From JAEWWD01 sp964440115 (GTDB taxonomy: Bacteria > Bacillota > Clostridia > Christensenellales > CAG-138): a stretch of DNA of 64,000 nucleotides. Location of the stretch: NCBI GenBank assembly GCA_964440115.1, contig CAYTPV010000006.1, forward strand, positions 124,001 through 188,000, written 5' to 3'. The notes under the pieces were generated by a model. The model had not been told where the DNA came from and ran no database searches. It was given only the letters and a program-made list of their open reading frames with translations. Shown piece after piece: positions 16,451-25,984 of the stretch. Positions within the stretch are counted from its first letter, which is position 1. Every line of letters starts with the position of its first letter. Made by a program: the position numbers and the translations under genes.

Positions 16451-17869
16451 CTATTCCCTCTCGGCAATATCACGTGCGACCACAATGCCTGTGACACTTG
16501 CCTGCATGAGCCCGCGGGTGATGCCCGCACCGTCGCCGATCGCGAACAGGCCGGAAATCGCCGTCTGAAAGTGGTTGTCCACCGCCAGCTTGGAAGAATA
16601 GAATTTCACTTCCACACCGTACAGCAGTGTGTTCTTGGAATACAAACCCGGCGCAATTTTATCGAATGCGCGCAGACTCTCGATAATGCTGGTCAGGTGC
16701 CGGTGAGGCAGTACGAACGAAAGATCGCCCGGAACGGCGGTGGTCAGCGTGGGTATGGTAGTGGATTTTCTTAAACGCGACAAATCCGTGCGGCGGCCTT
16801 GAAGCAGGTCGCCCAGACGCTGCACCATGATGCCCCCGCCGGTCAGCATGTTGCCCAACTGTGCGATATAGTTGCCGTAGCGAATGGGCTGATTAAACGG
16901 CTGCGTAAAGCGGGTGGACACCAGCATCGCAAAATTCGTATTCTGTGTGCGGCGTTCCTGCTCATGGTAGCTGTGGCCGTTGACGACCGCAATACCACCC
17001 TCGTAATGCTCTTCACTGACGATGCCGCCGGGATTCATGCAGAACGTGCGTACACGGTTTTCAAACGTATCCGAATAATACACCAGTTTGGCTTCATAAA
17101 GCTGCTGGGTCAGATGATCCATTATAGAATTGGGTACTTCAACACGCACGCCGATATCGACTTCGTTATTGCGCGTTTCAATGCCAAGCCGCGCAGCTTC
17201 CTGTGTGAGCCATTCGGCTCCGCCGCGGCCGGGCGCTACTACGACATAGGGGGACTCTATGGTTATGCGTTCGCCCTTTGCATTCTGGAGCACAACGCCT
17301 GTGGTTTTTCCATCCTGAACGAGTATCTCTTTTGCGGTCGTCTGCTCCATAAATGTAAAGCCCTGCGTTTGATCAAGAGCGTCATACATGTTCTGCAGCG
17401 TGGAAGCGGAATATTCTGTTCCCATATGCCGTACCGGGCACCGGACCAGATGAATGTTATGGCGGCTTGCTTCGTAAGCAATTTCGCCTACTTTGGGGTT
17501 ATTGCGGCCATGCACGGTTTCAGGCGCGCCAAATCGCGTATAGATACCATCTGCGTAATCGATGAGAGCCTGCGCCTCATTAGCCGGCATATAATCCGTA
17601 ATATTGCCGCCCACTTCATAGGAAAGGGATAACTTTCCATCAGAAAATGCACCGGCGCCAGCCCAGCCGCTTATAATAGCGCAGGGCTTGCAGTTCACGC
17701 ATTTACCGGTAATGCGGGCGGGGCACGTACGATGGCTGAGCCTTCGCCCCTGATCAACGAGCAGAACATTTGCGCCCGGCTTTAACTTGGTCAGTTCCAA
17801 TGCAGCGAATATGCCCGCGGGACCTGCGCCTACGATCACCACATCATAACGTTCCGGCATTCTTGACAT
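16451..17869 (-). CDS. FAD-dependent oxidoreductase (COG2509-type dehydrogenase)
   Basis: 472 residues. The N-terminal Rossmann motif VVIVGAGPAGIFAALEL binds FAD. Conserved cysteines follow (CPARITGKCVNCKPCAIISGWAGAGAFSDGKL). GLFAIGDGAGITRGLMQASVTG at the C terminus closes the FAD site. This matches the widespread 'NAD(FAD)-utilizing dehydrogenase' family of unknown substrate. ATG 17869 or ATG 17860 (three residues shorter) could be the start; AAGGAGAGG lies just upstream and fits the second slightly better. Single-gene unit with its own promoter and terminator. Confidence 0.9.
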   Translation of the reverse strand: MSRMPERYDVVIVGAGPAGIFAALELTKLKPGANVLLVDQGRRLSHRTCPARITGKCVNCKPCAIISGWAGAGAFSDGKLSLSYEVGGNITDYMPANEAQALIDYADGIYTRFGAPETVHGRNNPKVGEIAYEASRHNIHLVRCPVRHMGTEYSASTLQNMYDALDQTQGFTFMEQTTAKEILVQDGKTTGVVLQNAKGERITIESPYVVVAPGRGGAEWLTQEAARLGIETRNNEVDIGVRVEVPNSIMDHLTQQLYEAKLVYYSDTFENRVRTFCMNPGGIVSEEHYEGGIAVVNGHSYHEQERRTQNTNFAMLVSTRFTQPFNQPIRYGNYIAQLGNMLTGGGIMVQRLGDLLQGRRTDLSRLRKSTTIPTLTTAVPGDLSFVLPHRHLTSIIESLRAFDKIAPGLYSKNTLLYGVEVKFYSSKLAVDNHFQTAISGLFAIGDGAGITRGLMQASVTGIVVARDIAERE

Positions 17870-17890
17870 CCTCTCCTTGGTATATTGCGA

Positions 17891-17905
17891 GTTTGACCAT
17901 CAAAC
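17891..17905. promoter_or_regulatory. Possible operator of the FAD oxidoreductase gene
   Basis: Perfect inverted repeat GTTTGA-CCA-TCAAAC directly downstream of the -10 box, at the expected transcription start. Confidence 0.4.
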
Positions 17906-17934
17906 AGCATATCGTATACTATTAACGATGTCAA
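17906..17934 (-). promoter_or_regulatory. Sigma-A promoter of the FAD oxidoreductase gene
   Basis: Minus strand TTGACA, 17-base spacer, TATGCT. Confidence 0.65.
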
Positions 17935-18128
17935 TATGGCGAATGATGCATCTAAGAATTGCTTATAAAAACACGAACATTTTGCATATTCTCTTTTGCC
18001 GCAATTGTTCACAGTATAGCTGTGGCGTGTGCGTACGCTGTATGATACAATATCTGACGTATTATGCGGCTTTTATGGCTGGAGTAATCACGCCATTTGT
18101 TTGAAATAATTTGAAGGAAGGGAACGCC

Positions 18129-18224
18129 TTGAAGAAGAGTACAAGAGTCATTTGCATGGCAATCGCTTTGATTATGACACTGGGATTCGTCGGAATGCTT
18201 GTCATTACAGTTATGCTGTCGTAA
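18129..18224 (+). CDS. 31-residue single-span membrane peptide
   Basis: A TTG start preceded by AAGGAAGGGAACGCC gives a 31-residue product: a short basic N terminus (MKKSTRV) and one membrane helix to the end (GFVGMLVITVMLS). Length and layout recall Prli42/DUF4044 peptides of Firmicutes, but the sequence match is too weak to name it. It lies just upstream of the M23 peptidase gene and may share its transcript. Confidence 0.55.
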   Translation: MKKSTRVICMAIALIMTLGFVGMLVITVMLS

Positions 18225-18251
18225 GGTTTCAAATAGAGCGTTCATGCGACG

Positions 18252-18305
18252 GGCATCCGCTTCATATGTTCCATGTAGGGGCATAAGGAGGCGGATGCTT
18301 TTTGT
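18252..18305 (+). promoter_or_regulatory. Hairpin with U-tract overlapping the ribosome site of the M23 gene
   Basis: GGCATCCGC (18252-18260) pairs with GCGGATGC (18291-18298) across a 30-base loop, followed by TTTTTTGTTGTTT. The Shine-Dalgarno AAGGAGG (18285-18291) lies at the edge of the 3' arm and the TTG start is in the U-tract. It could act as a terminator, an attenuator or a translation block. Confidence 0.4.
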
Positions 18306-19387
18306 TGTTTCATAGTCGTATCGCAACAAAGGAAAATCGAAATTCGCTGCGGCGCACGGGATATATTCTTTGTGCGGTTTCTTTCGTATTAATCGCCGCT
18401 ATCGTATGTTTAACGGTTTCGGGGCAGGATTTGAGCTTTGCGCTGTCTTCTTCTTCCGGCGGCGAGGAGGAGAGTATTCCAGAGGAAGAAAAGAAGGATT
18501 ATATTCATTGGGTGGATTTCAACGTACCGTTTGAAGTGCTCGATCAGGCACTGCAGTACGACCTGAAATCGCATAAGAATGACGAAGCTGTCAAATTGAA
18601 TTGGATTGAGTTGTTAGCCTATACGGCTGCTAAAAACGGCGGCGCTTTTAAGCAAGACAAACAAAGCGCTGCTATGGATTCGCTGGTGAAACGGCTCAGG
18701 ACGGGAGAAAAACTTACGGATATTACGCAGAACATGCGCTATTACAAATATTATATGGAAGCATATACGGCTGTTCTGGGCGGTTTCGTAGGCGAGTACG
18801 AAACCGTTGCAGAAGGAGGCGGAACGAAGACCTGCTATGGTTTGAAAGTGTATTCACCCATTGCAAAGGGGTATGGATACGGTCATTACGATGATTTCGG
18901 CACCCCGCGAACGTACGGCTATAAACGGCTGCATCTGGGCAACGATCTCATGGGTTCTGTAGGAACGCCGATTATAGCGGTCGAGGGCGGCGTTGTGCAG
19001 GCGCTTGGTTGGAATCAATACGGCGGATGGAGAGTCGGAATACGCAGCCACGACGGCCTGCGATATTATTATTATGCGCATCTACGCAAGGATCATCCAT
19101 ATGTGAAGGATCTCAAGCAGGGGGATGAAGTATGCGCGGGGGATGTTATCGGATATTTGGGCATGACTGGCTATAGCAGAAAGGAGAACGTGAATAACAT
19201 AAAAAAACCGCATCTCCATTTTGGGCTGCAGCTGATATTTGACGAAAGTCAGGTCGACGGCGTGAATCAAATTTGGGTGGATGTGTATCATATTGTTCAA
19301 CTGTTGAAACGCTCCCGTATGGCGGTGGAGAAGTCCGCACTGACAGGGGAATATAGGCGGGCCGATGGCCTTGCACAGGGAGAGTAA
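18302..19387 (+). CDS. M23 family metallopeptidase, membrane-anchored
   Basis: 361 residues. One N-terminal membrane segment (about 19-40), an acidic S/E-rich linker, a helical region, and a C-terminal LytM/M23 domain with both zinc motifs: HLGND (HxxxD) and HLHFG (HxH). The active-site set is therefore complete and a peptidoglycan endopeptidase acting outside the membrane is likely. Clostridial homologues are often sporulation or envelope genes; which applies is unknown. The start is TTG 18302 (or TTG 18305) behind AAGGAGG. The deacetylase gene starts three bases after its stop. Confidence 0.85.
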   Translation: MLFHSRIATKENRNSLRRTGYILCAVSFVLIAAIVCLTVSGQDLSFALSSSSGGEEESIPEEEKKDYIHWVDFNVPFEVLDQALQYDLKSHKNDEAVKLNWIELLAYTAAKNGGAFKQDKQSAAMDSLVKRLRTGEKLTDITQNMRYYKYYMEAYTAVLGGFVGEYETVAEGGGTKTCYGLKVYSPIAKGYGYGHYDDFGTPRTYGYKRLHLGNDLMGSVGTPIIAVEGGVVQALGWNQYGGWRVGIRSHDGLRYYYYAHLRKDHPYVKDLKQGDEVCAGDVIGYLGMTGYSRKENVNNIKKPHLHFGLQLIFDESQVDGVNQIWVDVYHIVQLLKRSRMAVEKSALTGEYRRADGLAQGE

Positions 19388-19390
19388 ATC

Positions 19391-20272
19391 ATGAAACGGG
19401 CATTTGATCTGCTCAGAGTCCGTGCGCTGATGCTGGCGCTGATGCTTGGCTTGGCCATGGTGGGTACTCTGCTGTTTCGCGAAGGCGGAGCAGTGGAGAC
19501 GATGCGCGCTGATGCGCAGACCGGTCTGGCGCTTCCGGTGCTGATGTACCACAGTGTACTCAAAGACCCGCAGCGCTCAGGAGCCTACGTTATCACCCCG
19601 ACACAATTTGAAAGGGATATGCAATACCTCGTTGATCACGGGTATACCGCCGTTCTGCCCAGCGATCTTATGAAATACGCCGCTGGAGAAGAAGATTTGC
19701 CGGAAAAGCCGGTAATGATTACATTTGACGATGGATACTACAACAATCTTGTTTACGTACTGCCCATATTAAAGCGTCTGCACATGAAAGCTGTGGTTTC
19801 CATTGTTGGAAGCTATACTGAAGAAGCCACAAAACGCATGGATCAAAATCCGACCTATGCACATTTGACCTGGGACGATATTTGTACGCTTGCTTCTTCA
19901 GGGGTCATTGAGATTGGGAGCCATTCATATGCGCTGCATTCGTCCAAGAACGGCCGTCAGGGGGTAACACGCAAGCGAGGAGAAAGTAAAGCGGATTATG
20001 AAACAGTGGTTTGCCATGATGTTGAGCTGCAAAATACAGCGTTGCTGGAACATTGCGGTATCGCTCCTGCAGTCTTTGCATATCCGTTCGGGGAATGGGA
20101 TAAGGACAGCGAAGCGCTCCTGCGAAGACTGGGGTTTTCCCTTACGATGACTTGCCGGGAAAGGATGAATTACATCGAACGCAATCCGGCTAGCTTGTAT
20201 CGGTTGGGGCGCTATAACCGGCCCAGCGGTGTATCTACGGAAACGTTTATGAAAAAAGTACTCAAAGACTAA
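19391..20272 (+). CDS. Polysaccharide deacetylase (CE4), membrane-anchored or secreted
   Basis: 293 residues. N-terminal hydrophobic segment (about 12-29), then a NodB-type domain: VLMYHSVL, the metal-binding MITFDDGYYNN (DD), IGSHSYALH (HxxxH zinc ligands) and FAYPFGEWD. The core active-site residues look intact. Likely removes acetyl groups from an envelope polysaccharide such as peptidoglycan. ATG 19391 follows AGGGAGAG and is in an apparent operon with the M23 gene, so the pair probably remodels the wall together. Confidence 0.88.
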   Translation: MKRAFDLLRVRALMLALMLGLAMVGTLLFREGGAVETMRADAQTGLALPVLMYHSVLKDPQRSGAYVITPTQFERDMQYLVDHGYTAVLPSDLMKYAAGEEDLPEKPVMITFDDGYYNNLVYVLPILKRLHMKAVVSIVGSYTEEATKRMDQNPTYAHLTWDDICTLASSGVIEIGSHSYALHSSKNGRQGVTRKRGESKADYETVVCHDVELQNTALLEHCGIAPAVFAYPFGEWDKDSEALLRRLGFSLTMTCRERMNYIERNPASLYRLGRYNRPSGVSTETFMKKVLKD

Positions 20273-20333
20273 GCACAACAAAAATCGTGCAAGACTTGTC
20301 AAATCAGGAACAGGCGCGTATCATAAACGTAGT

Positions 20334-21695
20334 ATGGGCGAAGATACTATTGTGACGCGCGTTTGTGCTGCGCTCAAAAAAAATTGCGCCGATGGGAAAG
20401 ACGGCTTGCTTGTTGGAATATCGGGCGGGCCGGATTCAGTAGCGTTGCTCCATATTCTATATCGGCTTAAGTCGGACGGTATACTCACGAACCTTTCAGC
20501 CGCACATATGCACCATGGCATCCGGGGGCAACATGCGGATAATGACGCAGAGTATGTGCGGACATTGTGCGGCCAATGGGATATTCCGCTTTTTGAAGAA
20601 CGTGCCGACGCAATAGCATTGAGCAAAGCCGAGGATATGACATTAGAGGAAGCGGCACGTACCGCGCGTTATGATTTTTTGCGGCGAACGAAACAAAACT
20701 GCGGCGCTGCATATATCGTTACAGCTCATCACAGGGATGATCAGGCGGAAACGATATTTCTGCATTTGCTTCGGGGAGCGGGCCTTGCTGGCTTGTGCGG
20801 CATGCAGGTGTGCTCGGATGATATACTGCGTCCGCTACTGACGACATCACGTGAAGAAATACTGGCGTATATTGCGCAGCAGCAGTTAAGCTATTGTACG
20901 GATGAAAGCAATATGGAAGCCTGCTGCCTGCGAAACCGCATACGGTTGGAGTTGCTACCGTTCATTAAGCGCGATTACAACCCATCCATTGCGGAAACCA
21001 TCAGCCGAATGGCGGAGCTTTTGTCAGAAGACGAAGCTCTTTTGCATGTGCAGGCCGAAACTGCGCTCAATAAAGCTAAGGTTCCGGATGGGGGCTATTC
21101 CTGCAGTAAACTTGTGGATCTGCCTATGCCGATCAAAAGCAGGGCAATCCGCATCGCGCTTGAACGTGAGGGCGCGCTTTACGATATGCAGCGCGGCGGA
21201 ATCAACAGTGTCTGTGCTTTGCTGCAGGCCCGTACAGGCGCTCGTATGGAATTGCCTTGCAAAATGGAAGCACGAATTAGTTACGGTGTACTGCATATCG
21301 GCCCGTGTCAATCCTCTCCTGAGCCGTTTGAAATTCCGTTTCTTTGGCCGGGGGAAACGATTACGCCGGATGGCCGTTTTACAGCAGGGTTAGCTGACCG
21401 GATGCGTACGGATGAAAAGACGAATGTGGCGTATGTGGACGCCGACAAATTGTTTTCTGATATGGTTGTGCGAAGACGTAGGCCGGGCGATCGCTTCTTT
21501 CCATTGGGAGCGCCGGGCGGACGAAAATTAAAAGAATATTTAATCGATAAAAAAGTTTCACGCACGCAAAGAGATGTACCGTTGTTAGCTAGCGGCGAGA
21601 ATGTGCTGTTTTTTCCGGGTGGAACGGTTTCACAGCAGGTATGTGTGGATGAGCGTACAACCCTCATACTGCGAATAGAATATTTGCCAGATTGA
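20334..21695 (+). CDS. tilS: tRNA(Ile)-lysidine synthetase
   Basis: Converts C34 of the CAU-anticodon isoleucine tRNA to lysidine using ATP and lysine. 453 residues: N-terminal PP-loop ATPase with SGGPDS (30-35), AHMHHGIRG and TAHHRDDQAET, followed by the TilS substrate-binding and C-terminal domains (RRRRPGDRFFPLG). The order tilS-hpt-ftsH is the same as in Bacillus. The ribosome site before ATG 20334 is weak. Confidence 0.95.
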   Translation: MGEDTIVTRVCAALKKNCADGKDGLLVGISGGPDSVALLHILYRLKSDGILTNLSAAHMHHGIRGQHADNDAEYVRTLCGQWDIPLFEERADAIALSKAEDMTLEEAARTARYDFLRRTKQNCGAAYIVTAHHRDDQAETIFLHLLRGAGLAGLCGMQVCSDDILRPLLTTSREEILAYIAQQQLSYCTDESNMEACCLRNRIRLELLPFIKRDYNPSIAETISRMAELLSEDEALLHVQAETALNKAKVPDGGYSCSKLVDLPMPIKSRAIRIALEREGALYDMQRGGINSVCALLQARTGARMELPCKMEARISYGVLHIGPCQSSPEPFEIPFLWPGETITPDGRFTAGLADRMRTDEKTNVAYVDADKLFSDMVVRRRRPGDRFFPLGAPGGRKLKEYLIDKKVSRTQRDVPLLASGENVLFFPGGTVSQQVCVDERTTLILRIEYLPD

Positions 21696-21757
21696 ATCAG
21701 GCTGTACCGGAGGTATCCGATACAGAGAATTACACATAATACAAGGGGGTAAACACA

Positions 21758-22309
21758 ATGCATGTTAATTTTATGGATGATATGGAGGAAGTACTTCTGA
21801 ATGAGCAGGCGATTCATGCCCGTATTCAGGAATTGGCTGACGAAATATCGGCCGACTATGAGGGTAAGGAAGTTTTGCTCATCTGTATATTAAAAGGCGC
21901 CGTAATGTTCTTCGCAGATTTGGCCCGCAGCCTGAAAATACACTGCCAGATTGATTTTATGGGTATTTCCAGCTATGGCAATGACGTGAAGACTTCGGGC
22001 ATCGTACGAATTGCGAAGGATGTAGATACCAGCATTACCGGCAAGCACGTACTTATAGTGGAAGATATTATGGACAGCGGGCTTACGCTCAACCATCTGA
22101 CACAGCTGTTGCAATCACGCAATCCTGAAAGCATGCGCGTTGTCTGCCTGTTGGACAAACCCGAACGTCGTGAGTGCGATATATCGCCGGATTATTGTGG
22201 GTTTATCATACCGAATAAATTCGTAGTTGGTTACGGTTTGGATTATCAGGGCCGCTACAGACAGCTTCCCTATGTAGGTGTGCTCAAGCCGTCGGTTTAT
22301 GCCAAGTAA
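21758..22309 (+). CDS. hpt: Hypoxanthine phosphoribosyltransferase
   Basis: 183 residues; salvages hypoxanthine and guanine with PRPP. The PRPP-binding loop is VLIVEDIMDSGLTL; DFMGISSYG and VGYGLDYQGRYRQLPYVG are family signatures. AAGGGGG precedes ATG 21758. Lies between tilS and ftsH, the conserved Firmicute order. Confidence 0.96.
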   Translation: MHVNFMDDMEEVLLNEQAIHARIQELADEISADYEGKEVLLICILKGAVMFFADLARSLKIHCQIDFMGISSYGNDVKTSGIVRIAKDVDTSITGKHVLIVEDIMDSGLTLNHLTQLLQSRNPESMRVVCLLDKPERRECDISPDYCGFIIPNKFVVGYGLDYQGRYRQLPYVGVLKPSVYAK

Positions 22310-22474
22310 ATTTCACAGACTAGCCTCAATTACTGCTTTTTTTACCCAATGCGGTGATTGAATGCCGAATATCTGTGTGATAAACTATTCAAATGGGCGA
22401 CGGGGCGGCTAAACCCTGTTGTAATGCAATTTACGGGGTGAAGCCTATGTGGCTGTACCCTAGGAGGATTTTTA

Positions 22475-24487
22475 GTGAAAAGAAGCTTTCGAACCCCTTT
22501 GATATACTTGGTCATATTAATTGCCATTATTCTGATGGCGACTAATTTTGATTATGGCAATGCTGCGCCTGAAAAACTGGAGTACAGCAAGTTTTTGGAT
22601 GCCGTACGCCAGGATAAAGTGGCGGCGGTACAGGTAACCGTTCGTGAGTTGGTAGGCATATACCGTGACAGCCAACTGAAAAAAGAAAACCTGCCTTCCC
22701 GTTCAGACTTTTCAGTGGTGATACCCTCGCTCGATACGTTTAACCGCGATATGGCTATTATCACTTCCGAACTGAAGCCGGAGTTATCTGCGGATAAAGT
22801 CTCTACTGCGGACTATCCTTTTGATTATCAGGAGAATTTGCCGCGTGAAGCTACATTCCTGGAGATGATGCTGCCCTATATCCTGCTGTTCGGAGCGCTC
22901 GGCCTATTTTACTATTTCATGATGCAGCAGCAGGGCGGCGGCAACAAGGTCATGAACTTTGGCAAGTCCCGTGCGCGCATGCAGACGGAAGGGCAGAACA
23001 AGGTTACATTTGACGATGTGGCGGGTGCCGACGAGGAAAAGGAAGAGCTCAAGGAAGTCGTGGAATTCATGCGCGATCCCAAGCGCTTCAACGATATCGG
23101 CGCGCGCATTCCCAAGGGCGTGCTGCTTGTTGGACCTCCGGGCACAGGCAAAACCCTTCTCGCAAAAGCTGTTGCGGGTGAAGCCAAAGTGCCGTTCTTC
23201 TCCATTTCGGGTTCGGATTTCGTGGAAATGTTCGTGGGTGTTGGCGCTTCGCGTGTGCGCGATCTGTTCAATACCGCCAAGAAGAGTACGCCCGCCGTTG
23301 TATTTATTGATGAAATCGACGCGGTAGGCCGTCAGCGCGGGGCCGGCATGGGCGGCGGACACGATGAACGCGAGCAGACACTCAACCAACTTCTTGTGGA
23401 AATGGACGGTTTCGCCCCGAACGAAGGCATCATCGTTCTTGCGGCTACCAACCGTTCGGATATTCTGGACCCGGCATTGCTGCGGCCCGGCCGGTTTGAC
23501 AGGCAGATTATAGTCAATTACCCTGACGTCAAGGGACGTGAAGCAATACTCCGCGTTCATTCACGCAATAAACCGCTTGCGCCCGAAGTGGATTTGTCCG
23601 TTCTGGCCAAGCGTACGCCCGGCTTCACCGGAGCAGACCTTGAAAATATGCTCAACGAAGCAGCGATACTGACCGCGCGCGCAGCAAAGAAAGTGATTAC
23701 AATGGAAGAGCTGGAAGAAGCTGTTACACGCGTTGTGGTTGGTCCCGAAAAACGAAGCCGCGTTATCACTGATGCCGACAGGCGCATTACGGCTTTCCAC
23801 GAAAGCGGCCACGCGATTGTAGCACTCAAGCTTCCCAACTGCGATCCTGTGCATGAGGTATCCATCATACCGCGCGGCATGGCGGGCGGATATACCATGA
23901 CGCTACCCAAGGAAGATATGATGCATGTAACGAAGAGCAAGCTGGAGGATCAAATCGCCATGCTGCTTGCCGGACGCGTAGCAGAATCCGTACGCTTGGG
24001 AGATATCAGCACCGGTGCGTACAATGATCTGCAGCGTGCAACGGACATCGCTCGCAAGATGGTTGTGGAATACGGCATGACGGATGCAGTCGGCCCCATG
24101 TTCCTGGGCGGACAGGTCGAGGTATTCATCGCCAAAGACTGGGGACATCAGCGCAATTTCTCAGAAGAAGTGGCAAGCCGGATAGACGAGGAAATCCGCA
24201 GTATACTCGATGCGCAGTATGCTCGCGCGAAAGTTTGTATAGAAGAAGATATGCCGGCGCTTGAGCGGGTAGCCAATGCCCTAGTTGAGCATGAACGCAT
24301 AGACGGAGATGTTTTCGAACGACTGTATAAGGGCGAGGACGTGGATGTAGCGGCTGCAAAGGAAGTACCCGGCAGAAGGCCATCCGGTACAAATGGGGAT
24401 ACAGCCTCTCGGGGTGATGACATCAGCGACAAACGGATTCTCGCACAGCCGGAATGGCCCGGCAGCCAGACTGGTGATCAAGAATAG
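22475..24487 (+). CDS. ftsH: ATP-dependent zinc metalloprotease FtsH
   Basis: Membrane-anchored AAA+ protease that degrades misfolded membrane and regulatory proteins. 670 residues: first membrane segment at about 8-22, a short extracytoplasmic domain, a second segment around 130-148, Walker A GPPGTGKT at about 220, Walker B VVFIDEIDAVG, and the zinc motif HESGH (H442, in place of the more common HEAGH). GTG 22475 follows TAGGAGGA. The C-terminal 40 residues are low complexity. A terminator follows. Confidence 0.97.
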   Translation: MKRSFRTPLIYLVILIAIILMATNFDYGNAAPEKLEYSKFLDAVRQDKVAAVQVTVRELVGIYRDSQLKKENLPSRSDFSVVIPSLDTFNRDMAIITSELKPELSADKVSTADYPFDYQENLPREATFLEMMLPYILLFGALGLFYYFMMQQQGGGNKVMNFGKSRARMQTEGQNKVTFDDVAGADEEKEELKEVVEFMRDPKRFNDIGARIPKGVLLVGPPGTGKTLLAKAVAGEAKVPFFSISGSDFVEMFVGVGASRVRDLFNTAKKSTPAVVFIDEIDAVGRQRGAGMGGGHDEREQTLNQLLVEMDGFAPNEGIIVLAATNRSDILDPALLRPGRFDRQIIVNYPDVKGREAILRVHSRNKPLAPEVDLSVLAKRTPGFTGADLENMLNEAAILTARAAKKVITMEELEEAVTRVVVGPEKRSRVITDADRRITAFHESGHAIVALKLPNCDPVHEVSIIPRGMAGGYTMTLPKEDMMHVTKSKLEDQIAMLLAGRVAESVRLGDISTGAYNDLQRATDIARKMVVEYGMTDAVGPMFLGGQVEVFIAKDWGHQRNFSEEVASRIDEEIRSILDAQYARAKVCIEEDMPALERVANALVEHERIDGDVFERLYKGEDVDVAAAKEVPGRRPSGTNGDTASRGDDISDKRILAQPEWPGSQTGDQE

Positions 24488-24504
24488 AGTATTTTAATAG
24501 TAAC

Positions 24505-24547
24505 AAAAAGGCCGTCTTTGCGCATACAGCGCGTGGGGCGGCTTTTT
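24505..24547 (+). terminator. Terminator after ftsH
   Basis: AAAAAGGCCGTC and GGCGGCTTTTTT around a 20-base loop; the stem includes one G-U pair. Confidence 0.65.
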
Positions 24548-24582
24548 TCAGGAGAATATTTATAATTCAGAAAGGATTTTTC

Positions 24583-24972
24583 ATGGAACTGAAACTGGGA
24601 CTCACGGGAAAAGTTGAGCTGCTTGTGGATGAAGGCTGCACGGCGAGTGCGTGGGGCAGCGGATTGCTTCCCGTATTCTCTACGCCGCGTCTGGTCGCGC
24701 TTATGGAGCAAGCTGCCTGCATAGCGCTCGAAGGAGCGGTTGAAGAGGGAAAAACAACAGTTGGAACGCGCATCGACATGCAGCATACAGCCGCAACCCC
24801 ATTGGGTATGCGTGTTTGGGCGCAGGCAGAACTTATCGGTCTGGATGGGCGGGCGCTGACCTTCCATATCGAAGCGTTTGATGAAGCCGGTCAGATAGGC
24901 TCTGCGGAGCACCAACGCTTTATTGTGGATTCGGCGAGGTTTATGCAGAAGGTTGAGGCAAAGTCTAAATGA
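24583..24972 (+). CDS. Thioesterase, FlK (fluoroacetyl-CoA thioesterase)-like
   Basis: 129-residue single hot-dog domain. T34 (FSTPRL), E42 (LMEQAA) and H68 (MQHTAATP) keep the exact spacing of the catalytic triad T42/E50/H76 of Streptomyces FlK. Fluoroacetyl-CoA is an unlikely substrate in this organism; hydrolysis of some acyl-CoA is likelier. ATG 24583 follows AGAAAGG. It overlaps the PHP gene by four bases, so the two are translationally coupled. Confidence 0.82.
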   Translation: MELKLGLTGKVELLVDEGCTASAWGSGLLPVFSTPRLVALMEQAACIALEGAVEEGKTTVGTRIDMQHTAATPLGMRVWAQAELIGLDGRALTFHIEAFDEAGQIGSAEHQRFIVDSARFMQKVEAKSK

Positions 24973-25796
24973 GTCCGCGCATGGATTTGCATTGTCACAG
25001 CACTATGTCCGACGGAACTTATACGCCTGCTGCCATCGTGCGCATGGCGGCGAAGGCGGGTATCGATATACTGGCGCTTACGGATCACGATACGATGACC
25101 GGCGTTCCGGAAGCCATGCAGGCCGGTGAAGAACATGGAATATTGGTGCTTCCATCGGTGGAGCTCGATACGGAGAGCCCATTTGAACTGCATATTCTTG
25201 GACTCGACGTTGATCCGGATAATTCCGCACTCTGTGAGGCCCTTTTGGAAATACAGATCCGCAGGCGGCGCAGAAACGAAAAAATACTGGACAAGCTTCG
25301 TGCTGCAGGATACGATGTCGCCTCGTATCTTAAGGAATCCGAAGGAAATACCACTCGCCTTCACATCGCTATTGCGCTCTGTGATGCGGGTTATGCATCT
25401 ACAATCACGGATGCGTTTAAGGATTTTCTGTTGTCAGGGGCGCCTGGGTATTATACGGAGCCACGGCTGACGCCGCCGGAAGCGATTGCTCTGCTGCGCG
25501 GCGCCGGCGGAATTCCGGCATTGGCGCATCCTTGCCATATACACGCAAACCCGCATCAGTTGGTTGATGAACTCACACAAGCGGGTTTGATGGGCATTGA
25601 GGCATATTATCCTGCTTCGACACATGGGCAGACTCAAACGTTTCTTTCACTCGCGGCGCAATACGGATTGCTTGTAACATGCGGCAGCGATTTTCACGGA
25701 AAAAACAGAGAGGGCACGCCTTTAGGATGCGCTTGGCGCGATGTTTCCTGCCTTGCGCAGACAGCAGAGTTTTTCCTCAAAAGAAAAGGACGGTAG
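24969..25796 (+). CDS. PHP-domain phosphoesterase (RNase AM/YciV-like)
   Basis: 275 residues. PHP metal motifs: DLHCHSTMSDGT (H8, H10), LTDHDTM, PSVELDT, ALAHPCHIH and CGSDFHGKN. The YciV-type insert is present (about 80-150). Family members hydrolyse 3',5'-bisphosphonucleosides or trim short RNA 5' ends. ATGA overlap with the thioesterase gene. Confidence 0.88.
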   Translation: MSPRMDLHCHSTMSDGTYTPAAIVRMAAKAGIDILALTDHDTMTGVPEAMQAGEEHGILVLPSVELDTESPFELHILGLDVDPDNSALCEALLEIQIRRRRRNEKILDKLRAAGYDVASYLKESEGNTTRLHIAIALCDAGYASTITDAFKDFLLSGAPGYYTEPRLTPPEAIALLRGAGGIPALAHPCHIHANPHQLVDELTQAGLMGIEAYYPASTHGQTQTFLSLAAQYGLLVTCGSDFHGKNREGTPLGCAWRDVSCLAQTAEFFLKRKGR

Positions 25797-25837
25797 TTTT
25801 ACCATTAACATGGCTTATGTCATGCTTGTATCTTATA

Positions 25838-25866
25838 TTGATGCTTTGCGGCAAGCCTGATATAAT
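25838..25866 (+). promoter_or_regulatory. Sigma-A promoter of prs
   Basis: TTGATG, 17-base spacer, perfect TATAAT. The leader to the start codon is about 110 bases. Confidence 0.75.
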
Positions 25867-25984
25867 GCTACAATGGACATGTTGTGGTATATTGCATTGA
25901 AGCAAACGACCATCGTGCGCTATGACGTAGCGTATTCCTATTGGCGCTACTGAGTGCAACAGAAAGAAAGGAAGAAAAATCGTC

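Noticed and set aside
16799..17632. Open frame of 277 codons opposite the FAD oxidoreductase
   Set aside because: Shadow of a clear COG2509 gene; no ribosome site and no motif.
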